From Polytrichum commune (taxonomy: Eukaryota; Streptophyta; Polytrichopsida; Polytrichales; Polytrichaceae), in contig OX485809.1 in NCBI GenBank assembly GCA_950295325.1, positions 9,300,001 to 9,364,000 on the forward strand: a stretch of 64,000 bases of DNA. Reading direction: 5' to 3'. A program made the position numbers and the translations under genes. The notes beneath the pieces were generated by a model that made no database searches, was not told the origin of the DNA, and saw nothing but the letters and a program-made list of their open reading frames with translations. Below, one piece after another: positions 1 through 12,600 of the stretch (positions are counted from its first letter, which is position 1; the number at the start of each line of letters is the position of its first letter).

Positions 1-725
1 GGGTATATGCCTAGTAGTCTTAGCCAAAAGAAATGCATAATATGTCATAGTCACAATACATCATTGTATTGAGAGTGTGAAGGGTCTGCCTCACCTGTGT
101 CCATGCAACCAACCAACAAATAATTGAGGATTAGTTACGTACACGAGGTAAATAGCAGCAGAACCCAGTTGTTATCCATGTCGCACACATAAAACTTACA
201 TCAAATGCATAATAGTACTTCAAATGGTAACACTCATTACACAATGTCAAATGGGTGTTCAAACCTGTTCCTTAGCCATGAGTGTATCACCACAAGTAGA
301 ATACTCCGCTTGGTGAATAGCTCTAGTATCCTCTCCTTAACACACGTATCTAGTATCCCAGTAAGTGTGTGCTAAGTTACCGCACCAAGCTCTTGTGTGA
401 ATGGTAAAAAAGAGCCTCCTTTAGGGTTTGAGGGTTTATATTGAAGATCTTACCCGTGGTAAGTTCTGCCAACCCTAAGTTCACCATGGGTTAAAAACGT
501 GCTTCACGTCCTTAGCCCTGGTTACTTTGTTCCATTCATCCATACTCATGAAAACTTAATTCACATGGTAATTACATTTGCTTTCCATGTGTATATAAGA
601 TATATTTCATGACTCATCGTCCTTCTTTTTTATTATTATATTTATAACAAAAAATGAAGTATTTGCAAGGTGTATAAAATGAGGGTTCATGGTCCTAGAG
701 CTAACACTTGGTTTAAATCAAGAAC

Positions 726-758
<33 letters not shown>

Positions 759-1408
759 CAATTTTTATCAAGTAAACTTTTGACGTTCCCACACTCATGC
801 GATTCTTTGGTTTAAGGCTGAAAAACGGAAGACAATGAAAATAAGTTGATTCAACCATAAAAATTGGCTTGAAACTGTGCAATGTTTTTTAGAGATGGGA
901 GTAGAGGAAATGGTGAGGGATGTAAGTTGTTTTGTTACATTATTCCATGTAAAGGATTAGTTACATTTTCTCAAAGAGGCAAGTTACCCCCTACTTGTAA
1001 TGTAGAGTCTCCATGTATTGAGCATCAAATTAGTCTACTGTGCATACGAATGTACACAAAATGGGTAACTAAATGGCACCCATAAGTGATCCCAAGTCTT
1101 ATGTGAAACAAGACCTATGTGGCCTATCATTGCATCCTTTCCTAGCCACCACTTTAACAATTAGCCATCACACAAGAATTATTCTACTCCTAGTATAGTG
1201 CACTAAATGCATTGTATATGATATTCAATGTCACTCGCCCTAATTTGAGGCATATGCTAGGTTACATTGATGATCAACAACTTCATCATGAGTGTGACCT
1301 CATGACACTTGGAGTTTAAGTGCGCTTACTAATATCTTGGTATGAGAAAAAGGTTCAATAGCGTATGTGAGGTGCATGTTTATGTTACACAATCGTCTGC
1401 AAGTTGAC
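1..1408. other. AT-rich intergenic sequence, no gene seen
   Basis: The reading frames here are short (67 codons at most) and have no recognisable motif or coding-like composition. Apart from an (AG)n microsatellite I see no repeat with clear ends. I support no gene. Confidence 0.6.
727..756. repeat. (AG)15 microsatellite
   Basis: A perfect run of about 15 AG dinucleotides follows the sequence AACT. It is a simple-sequence tract in intergenic DNA with no sign of function. Confidence 0.95.
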
Positions 1409-1833
1409 CATGGGGAGGTCACTCCATTGTCAAGTTGAGCACCATGTGCGAACAAAGATTGCTACCCCTATATTACATGCCATGGATACTTTTAAATTTT
1501 ATGATATTTTTTCTACGTATACATAAATATTGATAGTATTCTTTGGATATTTTTTTTTTAAAAATCGGCATCTTCATTTTTGTAGTACTTTTTTTAGTTC
1601 AATTCTACGTCATTATAGTTAGAAACGGTATGTTTTATTTAAAAAAACCAAATCAACAAATTTAGTTACCATTTTTTTTACTATGTAATAGGTATTGTGT
1701 ATATCTACTCATGAAAAAAAATTGATAATCGTTTGACCCATTTGGGTGATGCTTTATGTAAAAAGTAAGATTTTTCCCATGTAAAGTGTTCGCACGTGGT
1801 TGCTCAACTTTGCAATGGAGTGACCTCCCTGTG
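1409..1833. mobile_element. MITE-like TIR element, family A, copy 1
   Basis: The left end (GGGAGGTCACTCCATTG) is repeated inverted at the right end (CAATGGAGTGACCTCCC). Similarity between the ends continues inwards through GTTGAGCA and CGAACA. The 8-bp sequence AAGTTGAC lies directly outside both ends and reads as a target-site duplication. The element is about 425 bp with no coding capacity. A second copy of the family lies at 16015-17380. The CA..GGGAGG terminus and 8-10 bp duplications suggest a hAT-like or Mutator-like parent; which one cannot be decided from this sequence. Confidence 0.75.
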
Positions 1834-1841
1834 AAGTTGAC

Positions 1842-2349
1842 AAAAGTGACACGAATGACACTTGTCATTAGTACGCTCAAGAATATCTTCCCATTACATA
1901 ATAAAATGCAAGACTATCATCTAAAATATCCCAATGTACTACTCTAAATCTCATAATGTATATGTATTTTTCACTTTAAAACTTTTATATCAACAAATGG
2001 AATCATATTGACAATTATTGGGTGTGACACCTTGAGACCTCTAGGCATCTAGTTTGGGCCCTTCGCAAAGAGTGCATGTACTGTAACACTAAATACCATA
2101 AAAGAAAAGAAAAAGAAACGCCCGTACATGGTACCGGCGTGAATGTGAACCCGTTATCCAAATACTTTAACACAACGGACCGTGTTGTAGTATGAGGTTT
2201 TATGCCTCTCTGGGAGGTGGGCTCTGGTGTTATGTTTTTATCCCTTTGTTTAAGGGGGTGTGACAGTAGCTTGTTTGTTTTCTAGTTTTCCATAACACTA
2301 AATACCATAAACGGTGTAGTGGTCATTCATCAATTCCCCTTCCTATACC
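1842..2349. other. Intergenic, no gene seen
   Basis: This interval between two MITE-like elements is AT-rich with short purine runs. I see no reading frame with recognisable content and no clear repeat. Confidence 0.5.
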
Positions 2350-2352
2350 TTA

Positions 2353-2863
2353 GGGGCGGTTTACACTATGGACCAAGAGCCATGACCATGAAATTCTAAA
2401 ATCTGTGATTGGAGAGTAAAGTGCTCTTGGTCCCATTTGGCTTTACACTACCTTGAAAAAAGGAGAATGACCACTAACTTTGAGGTCCCAAAAAACTACT
2501 AAAATCTGCCATTTGGATAATGTGCCATGGTCCAACGGGTTTTCCGTTGAGGCGAGGCAAAATGCTCGACTCAACGGAAATCAAGGGAGCGTAAGGCTGA
2601 AAATCAGCCATTGGCCGATTTTTTTTTTAATATTTTTTTTCCCCGATTTTTTTTGACGTTACTGTAGATCATTGGGATAGAAATTTAAAAAATCAGCCCA
2701 AAGTTGTCCCGGTCCAAATCCACTTTACACTACAAGAGTGACCAAGCCACTCAAAAATCCATTTTTGATTTTTCATGGTCACGGCTCTTGGCCAAGAGCT
2801 GTGACCATGAAAATGATTTAATTTTCTTGGTCATGGCTCTTGGTCCATAGTGTAAACCGCCCC
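2353..2863. mobile_element. MITE-like TIR element, family B (PIF/Harbinger-like)
   Basis: The left terminus GGGGCGGTTTACACTATGG is repeated exactly, inverted, at the right end, and the match runs on through CCAAGAGCCATGACCA, about 35 bp in all. TTA flanks both sides (2350-2352 and 2864-2866), which is the target-site duplication known for PIF/Harbinger elements and Tourist-type MITEs. The 511-bp element has no reading frame of interest. Shorter copies of the terminal motif recur inside it near 2765-2800, suggesting internal duplication of the ends. Elements with related ends occur at 5497-5991 and possibly 17930-17985. Confidence 0.85.
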
Positions 2864-2866
2864 TTA

Positions 2867-4086
2867 GTGATATGCAGCTGACTTCTATGTGGCTCCATCA
2901 CATCCGTTTTTTTATGAATTTTCACCAACCATTTCTTCAGTAATCTTCAAATCTCTCAATTATTAGTCCCTCTACTTATCATATCAGTTCTTTAGCTTCA
3001 CATCAAAGCACCGGTCTTAACAAAAAAAATCTTCTAATTTCAAACAGAGATCTCACAACCTTGTTATAGCACAACCATGTGTTGACCATAAGGCCCATTT
3101 CAAGGAGGAAAGTGCCAATTATCATCTATCAAATTTAATTGGAAAAGTAAGAATATCACAAACATAGAATAAATTATTCAACTACTAATGCATTATGTAT
3201 GTGCCACATGCCAATGAACTTAACAAAATTGGTTGTTTGGTAACCCTTTTTTTTATGCTTTTGACTCATATTCGAAATTTGAAGTGTGAACCTTTCCTTA
3301 GATTCTTTTGCACTTTGGCTCAACTTTCTAGAAGGCATCAATTGAGAATTCCGAGTTGTTCCCACAGACATGTTTGAAGCTCATGTGACACTTCTCCAAA
3401 CTGGCCTCAAAGTGGCCGTACACAAAGGCATCTTGTGAATGTATTCATGGCGGAGTTTCCACCAATGTTGGACCGGTATACAAGGTGATTACATTGCACT
3501 AATAAATAACGAAGATCGATGTACGGAATCAAAGAATTTACCCTTGAGCATCACAATTGTAATATTGGCCAACTATTGATATTTGGTGGGTATCTTGAAT
3601 TGGTGAGGGAATTTGTATATACCGGAGTTATTTTTTGGGTCAATGTTTTTCTAAACCACAATGATGCTAGGGCAATTTCACCCATGTATATGAGATCTGA
3701 ATGATATAAAAACTGAAATACCAAAACCGGTATACCCTTTTGGTACCCATAAATACAAAATCTTCATTATAGATACTAGAAAGATACCCAAAAAAAGATG
3801 ATGCCAATCCAACAACAATGGTTTCAACCGAAACCATTTTGCATGAGAATTACTCACCATTTATGAACTAATATTCAATTGAGTATCTCCACAAACAAGT
3901 TTGTGAAGTTACACCTATTAACGTGGGTTGAAAGTTAGTGTGAGTAGAACATACCATGGTTCACTGCATTTTATGTGTGGGTTGAGAATTAGAGTGGTAT
4001 ATTGATAGAATATATAGAATATGGAATAGTACATTGTTGATAAAGTATATAGTTTTATCATGTTCTAAAAAAGAGAGGCAGTCAAG
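2867..4086. other. Intergenic, no gene seen
   Basis: AT-rich sequence. Several 60-65-codon frames on both strands overlap one another (for example 3174-3371 and 3195-3377), as expected by chance. They share no motif with any family I recognise. Confidence 0.55.
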
Positions 4087-4706
4087 CCGCGTCACTGAGG
4101 TGCAGATTAGGGAGCCGGGCCTGTGGCCGGCTCCCACAATCTGAGCCGTTCACTTCTAAACATTCATCCAATGGTTGATAATATCCTAGGTGGCGGGCGC
4201 CCATGGTCGGGCACGGGGGAGCCGGGCCTGTGGCCGGCTCCCACAATCTGAGCCGTTCACTTCTAAACATTCATCCAACGGTTGATAATATCCTAGGTGG
4301 CAGGCGCCCATGGTCGGGCACGGGTCCCAAACGCAGGGGGGCATGCAAGGTCCGGCACGGGTCCCGGAAGGCAGCTCCCCATTAAATGTGGTCCAAATTA
4401 ATTGATGTCAATTAATTCTAATGCCCTCTCCTCATTACTTGACATCAATTAATTTGGACATCAATTAATTCTAATGCCCTCTCCTCACTTGACATCAATT
4501 AATTTGGACCGCAGTTAATGGGGAGCTGCGTTCCGGGACCCGTGCCAGACCTTGCATGCCCCCCTGCGTTTGGGACCCGTGCCCGACCATGGGCGCCCGC
4601 CACCTAGGATATTATCAACCGTTGGATGAATGTTTAGAAGTGAACGGCTCAGATTGTGGGAGCCGGCCACAGGCCCGGCTCCCTAATCTGCGCCTCAGTG
4701 ACGCGG
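4087..4706. mobile_element. Fold-back (long inverted repeat) element
   Basis: The termini CCGCGTCACTGAGG and CCTCAGTGACGCGG are inverted copies. Most of the left arm (about 4087-4400) pairs with the right arm (about 4495-4706). The left arm carries a tandem duplication of about 117 bp (units near 4108 and 4220, each with GGGAGCCGGGCC and a CGGTTGATAATATCCTAGG-type block); the right arm has one copy. The AT-rich centre repeats a TTGACATCAATTAATTTGGAC-like block in both orientations. GTCAAG lies outside both ends, directly adjacent on the left and 3 bp away on the right, so the target duplication is unclear. No coding capacity is seen, and the arms would fold into a long hairpin. Confidence 0.8.
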
Positions 4707-5160
4707 GCGGTCAAGTCCCTTCCTCAAACTTCAACTATCCCCTGCAATTGTGTTGGCCACTGAAAATCATCACACACTTCCATGTGGATGGGAGTCCAAA
4801 ATTTTGTCATATTTTTGGTTTACACCGACTCTACCGACACATGAAAGTGTGCCTCATAGGTGTAGTTGCCAACACAATCCACGTTGACACTACATTGGAG
4901 GTCACCACTTCTCACATGTTTTCTCCGCTTGGCTTTGTAATTCACACCTTTTGTGTAGCATCGATACGTTTAGCATGCAATATTGGAACGAACTCCATGA
5001 GCATTCAAGACGAAATCCATTAGCATGTGATGCATGCAAGATTGCTTGTAACATTCCGTCAACTGTGGTCACATTGCTCCACTTCATCTGTGCGATAAAA
5101 ATGCGAAAAGTTGTAGACACAATTTCCATTATGGTTGTATGCAATCCAATGAATGGAGAG

Positions 5161-5420
5161 AACTGACTGCTAAGGTACAGAGGAACCAGTTGAGTTTGAG
5201 AAATAAGAGATTGGGTTCAAGACTTCAGGAAGATCACCAGTCATTCAAGGGAAGATCACCAGTCATTCGAGGGAATCTCTGCAATATACCTAAAATTAAT
5301 AAAGAAAAACCAAAACATATCACTGTGTAACATGTTGGACTTGGGAACTCTCGACCGATTGTGTCCAATAATCTCCACACACTGATGCAATCCAACTGCA
5401 TCAATTGGACAGCACTTGTG
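5161..5420. repeat. Dispersed repeat, family C (AACCGGTT-type), relic
   Basis: The order of motifs here (GAACCAGTTGAGTTTGAGAAATA, then TTCAAGACTTCA, then TGTAACATGTTGGACTTGG, then GACCGATTGTG) is shared with 14056-14430 and, in reverse complement, with 51870-52115 and 53027-53200. A short block around GGAAGATCACCAGTCATTC is duplicated in tandem near 5228-5265. The copy is diverged and no ends are visible. At 51691-52225 the same sequence forms the interior of an element with palindromic ends. Confidence 0.55.
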
Positions 5421-5496
5421 TTAAAATCACACAAACCTATGAAATACAACTTTGTTTCCCAAATTAATACTACCGGTATTCTATGAAACATGATAA

Positions 5497-5991
5497 GGGT
5501 TGCTTCACAATATGGCCGAAGGTCGAGAGCCGTTGATTTACACCCATCAGAATGCAAGAAACCAAGAATCCGGTCTCTTGACCCTTCACACTAGAGGTCA
5601 AAGTCCAAAGGTTGTTGTTCTCCAAACTGCCTACATGGCAACATTTTTTGACCAAGGCGACGGAGTCTCAAAGGAAGTTTGGGTTGGATAGGAATGAAAA
5701 CCCAAATTATGGTTGAGAGGCTGTTGAGATTTTGTTCATTAAAAAAAAAAAACGACAAGATATTAGTTGTTGAATTGGATGGGTTGTTTTGGGCAAGAAA
5801 TAAAGTGGGATGCTCCTTCTTCCTTTGGACTTTGGGCTTGACCTTTGGAGGCTTCACACTATGCCCGGCCGAAGGTTCCAATTCCTATATTCTATTGACT
5901 AATTTCAGCCCATTTCTTTGGACTCTCAACAAAGTTTGTCCATTCAATTCCAAGGCCTCTCGACTTGGACAACCATAGTGTGAAGCGGCCT
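5497..5991. mobile_element. Degenerate TIR element, family-B-like
   Basis: The left end (GGGTTGCTTCACAATATGG) and the reverse complement of the right end (AGGCCGCTTCACACTATGG) are similar, and both continue to GTCGAGAG. TAA lies just outside each end. The length (about 495 bp) and end layout resemble the element at 2353-2863, but the TIRs have several mismatches, so this is an old copy. Internal reading frames of up to 99 codons on both strands look like chance frames. Confidence 0.5.
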
Positions 5992-8803
5992 TAAGTTTGT
6001 GACACTAAAATAAATTCATTAGTTTTTCTTATATTATAATATGGCTTTGCATGTGAGAACTGCGATAGTCAAGCCTATAACGGTTATTTTCAGCATTTTC
6101 ACTTATAACTTAGAGAGACGTAGATCAAAGTAAAAAAACCACAAAGGCACATTAATGAATCAAACAAGGTATACATATTAATTGGAAAGTATATCAAGTT
6201 TTTAATGATTTTGGCACAAACGAGAAAACTTTATATGTTTGAAGGTTGTCTTCAAGTAAGTTAGATGGATCTTAAATGGCTTGTCTTTTGAATCGGACCA
6301 TTATATTTAATTGGTATGTGGTTCAGTGAGGATCAAAAGTAAACATCATAATGACACATGTTTAAAAAAGATTGGACTATGCCTTTAAGTATTAATAACT
6401 ACTTTATATTCGAACAGTAAACACAATTGGGAGGGCCTATGTATCCATTTAAAAAATAAAAAAACATATATTTATAATGACCAACCGCTTTTGATCTCAA
6501 TCAACACTACTCTTAATTGAAAGACACGCTACTTAGTTATTTAGTTGCTTTGAATGATAATATTTTAAAGACAAAATGAGGTTGTTGTTATCGTTTAATA
6601 AGAATACTTTTTATATAATTTTTTATATTTTTGTTCATTGTGTTGATGTTGTACTCTAATCCCTCTTCATTTATTGTGAAGTATAATTAATTTCTATCGA
6701 CTGCCGCATTAGTTACTAATTTTGGGTTGAAAATGGTAGAAGACTTCAGCTACTTATCACATCTTGCTTCTAAATTCAATCCTAACATATTTTATATACA
6801 AGAATAGCTAATAATTTTTTTTCTAGTAAATTTAATCTTATACAAATCCATTATTTAATCTAAAAATTATAGGCATTTCTATGAGACAACTTCTATTTTG
6901 GTCATGTTGACTTTATAACTTTACTCAGCTTGCTCAAATGTCCATTTTTTATAAGTTTTATATTCATATGTAGATATTGAAGTTGTTTTTGTAGTTTAAT
7001 TCATCTTGTTCCATTCTAAAAATTTGACATGAAGTTATAAGCATTTTTGTGAGCTGCTCACAAAATCTTTCATCGTCATTTTTTTTAATAGTTAGGAATT
7101 TTATAATGTTATGTTAGTTTTTCGACCACCTAGTATGAAATTTTAGTAGAAAAGCTACACTAAAATAGTCTAAGTTATATATTTCATGGTAGCCAAGCTT
7201 GTATTGGACTAAATGGAAGTTGAGAATGACTAATTATGATATTTTCATTCAAAAAGATTTTTGAATTTCAAAATTATTTACTCATGAACAAAACAGTAAG
7301 TGCAAACCAACCATTGGCTTGGAAACTTAAAGAATGCTTACTTTATCTTATAAAGACCATTGCGACCATTGAGGCGATCTTAACAATATATTTGTAGGTT
7401 TCATATTGTACTATCATAGGTTCCGGTTGGGATCCCATGTAGCCAATATGGTGTGGTGCGTACAAATGTCCGTGTGGATGTGTGTTGGTTTGGTTAAAGT
7501 AGTGTCTTTTATAATTGGGTTTTTGCTATGATTTGAAACAACCAAAGCCCATAGTACAAACTCTCAGGGAAGACTTAGTTGGTATCTCTTATATGTATTT
7601 AAGAAATAAAATTCATTAATTAAACAAAACATTTGTTATTTCATTGTAGAACATACATCACATATCTTTTATTATTCTTTCCTTTCAAAGGTTCCTTTGA
7701 GGACCTCACTTTCAATATTTCATTATATATTGTCTTTTGATTGTGGTATGTAATTTTCTATTTTTTCACAATAAACTTTAACAATATTTTTAGGTAACCA
7801 TGATCTTTTGAGTGTAACAATTATCTTTGTAACCATTGGCCAATGTATCTTCATTTCACAACAAGTTTCTTCTTTAGTTGGTTGATGTTAATTCCAATGC
7901 AAGACAAATTGTTTATTCATTTTTCCAAGATCTAAGTATAATTCACAATTATGCAATTAATAACCAAAATCAAGGTGAAGCTATAGTCTTAACTAGCATG
8001 CACAATATGCAACAACAATAACAACAACCAAGATAACACACATGACCATAATTAACATGGTTAGTTTGCATCTCATTCTCATAAATCATAATTCCTAGAC
8101 TAGGAATCAATCTAAGATCCCTACTTAATCCAAGGACAAGTCATGCCTCAATCTTCTCGATACCAAAGTTTTCCCTATCACCGCTATACATGATGGCTCG
8201 CAATCTATCAACCCCACAATTGCTCAACCAATCACAATTCTATTCTCATCACATTCAATTGGTAAAAGGATTAGTCTAATGCAACTTCTCTAGACACACC
8301 AACACAACTATAGTTTTTTTTTCTTTTCATTATAGTCACAATTTGAATAACATGATCCATCACGTTTTTCACGTTTCACATGTCTCAACAATTGTCAAGT
8401 GATCTCTCTCTTTCACAAACCCTTGACCTTATTTCTCTCAAACACTTCCCATGCCTTTCACATGACTTAATTGCACCCAAGTGGTCCCTATCCCAAGTGT
8501 CCCTTGGTAGCTCTCAAACTTCCCCTATCACAGAGGTAACTCTCTCTCCATCTCAATTAGTAGTAAAATTTTCTTCCTCGCATGCTTAATCTATTTGTGC
8601 TTCGACTTGCCTCCGTCACTCAAAGTCTATCTCTTCAAGTGAAGACTGACCATAATTTATGCAACGCTTTACAATATCACCTATCTCGGTCAATGGTTTT
8701 ACATATGTTCTTCAACGTCTACAGTTTCATTCGACACTTTGCTAATAGTTTAAATTACTATTAGATTGATTCTACTTGATTCTCTCTACAAATAACATTG
8801 ATC
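5992..8803. other. AT-rich intergenic sequence, no gene seen
   Basis: About 2.8 kb of strongly AT-rich sequence with almost no reading frame over 60 codons. I see no TIRs, LTRs or RNA-gene-like structure by eye. It may hold eroded transposon sequence that I cannot recognise. Confidence 0.55.
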
Positions 8804-8808
8804 CTTTG

Positions 8809-9612
8809 GGTCCATTCACGGTTGGGGTACTACTTTTGGGACAAAGGACTTAAGGACTATGTCGCATTGGATCTCGGCGTTTATCATGATTTATTATTAT
8901 TTGATCAATAAATTTTAAATAGATAAGTATGTACTTCATAGGCTTTATCAAGAAAGATATTATTTCTTATTAAATAATCACCAATAATAAATTCCCTATG
9001 AAATGAGTAGATAAGTCATAAAACTTGTAAAGAGGTCATATGACTTGTTTGGGCCACATCAATAGCAATTTTTATTATTCAAGTGTACATCAGAGGTCAA
9101 TTTTTTCTTGTTTTGCATCCTAGTACCTTGGTGTAAGTGTCATGTGTCCATACATATATTTTTTAATGTCCAACTCTAATATTAAACGTTCCTTTTTCAT
9201 GTAGCCATGATTTTGTGTATTGTTGGCCATGTTTGGTGCCACATGTAAAGTTATACAATTGGTATGCAATACATTTTTGGTTCTATTGGTAAACACTTGA
9301 ATGATGATTGTGAGGAAAAAAAATTGGGATCGTTTCGATTAATTTTTGTTGTCCTTTTCATTCCTTGATCCTAAGGTGAACAATTTTGACAACACCCATG
9401 AATGTCCTTTAAGGAATCAAAATGACATCTTAGATGACCCTATTCCTTGTAAATTAACTTTGTCGGTGTACTCAATATGGAGTATGAAATGTAGGTATGA
9501 TCCAAAATATGCTCCACAATACAAATCTAAGCACACTAAGTATGTAAAGTTGTCTAAAATAGTCCTTAAACCGTTAGACACCCAAAAGTAGTACCCCAAC
9601 CGTGAATGCCCC
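8809..9612. mobile_element. TIR element, family D
   Basis: The left end and the reverse complement of the right end share CATTCACGGTTGGGGTACTA and the following CTTTTGGG, giving TIRs of about 33 bp with two mismatches near the outer tip. CCTTT flanks both sides (8804-8808 and 9613-9617) and may be the target duplication. The 804-bp interior is AT-rich. An 81-codon frame (9346-9591) and an opposing 94-codon frame (9417-9701) overlap and show no recognisable domain, so I treat the element as non-autonomous. Confidence 0.75.
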
Positions 9613-9617
9613 CCTTT

Positions 9618-12600
9618 ATAAGCTTTCTTCACTTCGTCCTTACACATAATCATTAGTCTTTGCCAAGTTGATATGATTTTGTTCAACTTTTGGACAAACA
9701 TTCTTGCATACTTACATCGTCCAACTTTGGTTAATTTTCCTTAATCTCCACTCTAATCACATTCACAATCCAACTTGTTGGCAATTCCAACTCAATCAAA
9801 AGTAACTCAATCATAAAACACTCTTCCCATTTAAAAAACAAACACTCTTACACTTTCAAACAACCTCTATTATTCTCGAATCTCTCATATTCACACACGT
9901 CTCATTCATAACTTCTGATATAATCAACTGCATTCACCATAGAAGACAATCATTTGCAATCTCACACACAAAAAAATAAATTAGTTGGCTTTTGGCGCTA
10001 ATGTATAACTTATATTAAAATAAATAAATAAATAAATCTCATAATTACAATCCCACAATCACTGTGGTAACTGCTAATTGATTAACAAAAAGTAGTTTAA
10101 CTATCATCCTAGCACAATCTTTGTGCCGAGGGAAACAAGACTGTAAATTTATCAATGGGCTCAAAACCAATCAAAGAAATGTCTCAAACCTCGGCTTGTC
10201 TTACCTTCTTATGCGAGGTGGGGAAGATGATAGTTCCAACCGACTAAGGGCTCCCAAGCCTATGATCTTAGGTCTAACCGCTTAACTTTGTCCACAGTTC
10301 ATTTTTCATCCATCCAAGTACAATTTCCATCACAGTGTCACTATGAAACCTAAAAATTAGGCTCATGCCTTCGTTTGCTATTTTGTTGCCAATTATTCTT
10401 GTGCGCACTCTAACTTTTAGTCTGGTTATTTTGTGGGCGGTTCATATTATTTTATTTACTATGGCATAATTGAGTAGTTTGTCAAGGTGGTTATGTCAAG
10501 ATGAAGGATGTTTGATGTGGTTATTTATTAGGTATATGCAATTTGAGCTATATGTGAATATGAATGTGTCATTTGTGTGATTCCTTATGGCAGTCAAGGC
10601 GATAGTATAGCATCTCACTCACTCAAAGTATGTTTTGTAAACCAAAGAGTCTTTCCACAATCTTAATGTTATTGGCAAAGTTGTATACACCCAAGAATGC
10701 CGTGCTCCCCACGTTGTGCTCATTAGGTGGTATAAATGATCTATCCGTGTAGATGCATTGTTGTTTGTTGCATTTGAATGTGCGTCTGATGTATAGAAAG
10801 TTGGGTGTGTGTGTGTGGGGGGGGGGGTGATAATGTTGAATGGTACGGTTGATGTTTTTGAGTTTGAACGATAGCCTTTAATGAATTTTACTTGATGTTT
10901 GTAGACATTGTATATTTCCAATATGTGATTTGTAAGCATGTTTAGTATTTGTTGGTTGCATAGGGAGCTCTTTGGTTGTGTATGCATAAAATAGATATGT
11001 ATCAAGATTCATATTTGTAGAGTCAAGAGTGTAGAACATATTTGTTTTTAAATCAAAACAAAGACTAAGTCTACATCAAGTTATCGCGCACATGTCTTGT
11101 AATCATGGTGAAGGTTTCTTATGTTCAACAATGAATTTGGACTCCCCCGGCATCCCCAAGAAAATCCTAGCATTTATCAACTAAATTTTTTTTGACCCAT
11201 TTCTTGACCCATGCAAGTCTTCTAAAGGGTTGAGTAATGATATGACAATGGCACGTATGTCAAGTGGAGACACTAATGAGATCTATGCCAACAAAGCCTT
11301 GCCATGCAAGCTTTGGTCGCTCAAGTAAACAACCTCGGAGAGCTCAATTCAGAGAATATTCTCATCAATATAGAGCACGTGAAATAAAAGGTATCCAAGT
11401 TAGTGCATGCAACATGTTTTGAAAGCTATATCTTATCGAATAAGGACAAAAACCTCTATGATTGTAAGGACCTTTAGAGATGAGAACAGTCCTTGGTTTA
11501 CATGTCATGGGACATTGTGTGTAAGCTTATAGGGAGTCCCATGCACATTTGCTTTCCACACTTCAACCATTGAATGGAATTAAGTGGTTTATTCAATTGT
11601 TTCCCATCATAGAACCCCCGTTTAATAAAATCAGTCGTGCTACAAAGGTTTGTGAACCCAAGAATTGGGTGGGGAGTTGTGCCCTCGAAATACGCGTGGA
11701 ATTCCCATGAGCACTAGGTCGAGGCATCTATAACCAAAAAAATAAGAGAGTTTCCATCCGTTTAGGAGGAGTGATAGGGGGGAGGTGTTTCTCTTGCAAA
11801 GAGAAACAAATTCTAGGGAGAATGTAATCAGATAGAATCAAATTTCATGAATTTGGAAATCACTACAAATTTTGAAGAGTGCGTTTTAGGGTTGTTGTAG
11901 GTTAACCCATAACTGCTCATCTCAATGCTACTCCTTGGCTATGACACTTATCAAAAAACTTATGAGGGTAATCGATCACAAGCCACCACCACATAAACTT
12001 CCAACTTTGTCTGACTAAACAATATAGATCTCATTTATGTTGACACTACATGACCGTAGTGAGCAAGTTAAAGTTGACATGGTCAACTTGGATGCCTCAA
12101 CCTTAATATGTAAACTTCTCAAGCCGAGTAAAGTTTTTGTGAGCATAGTTCTCTAGCCACACATGAAAAGGATTTAGTATAGAAAGAAAAAGTAGAATCT
12201 TTATGTTGAATAATGGTATGCAGATAGATAGAAACTCCAACCCCTTTCAAGCAAGGGGCCGGCGTGAATAAAGTGTCCGTTCGTAATGCCAATGACCCGA
12301 TGCCCATTGGACAAGGGGACATTGGAACAAATACTACTCTCCCCTTTCGAGGATGGACACTATAATGACACACTATACAAGTTCCTCGCTAGCCACTAGT
12401 GCCTTGAGGATACCGGACATGGTATCCCCCCAAAGGGCTTTGAGGTACCCATACAACAAGGTCCAAGGACCCCCACCATAGTTGGGTGGACTAAGGTGGT
12501 GAGCACCACGCCAGCATAGGGAATAGAACCCACAACCTCCTCATTGGTATGCACTAAAAGATAAGAACAACCTACATGTGAAGAGGCTTCCCATTATGTT

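Noticed and set aside
10619-11005. 128-codon minus-strand frame as a gene
   Set aside because: It crosses a GT/G-run simple repeat that yields a Pro/Thr/His-rich stretch, and shows no recognisable domain.
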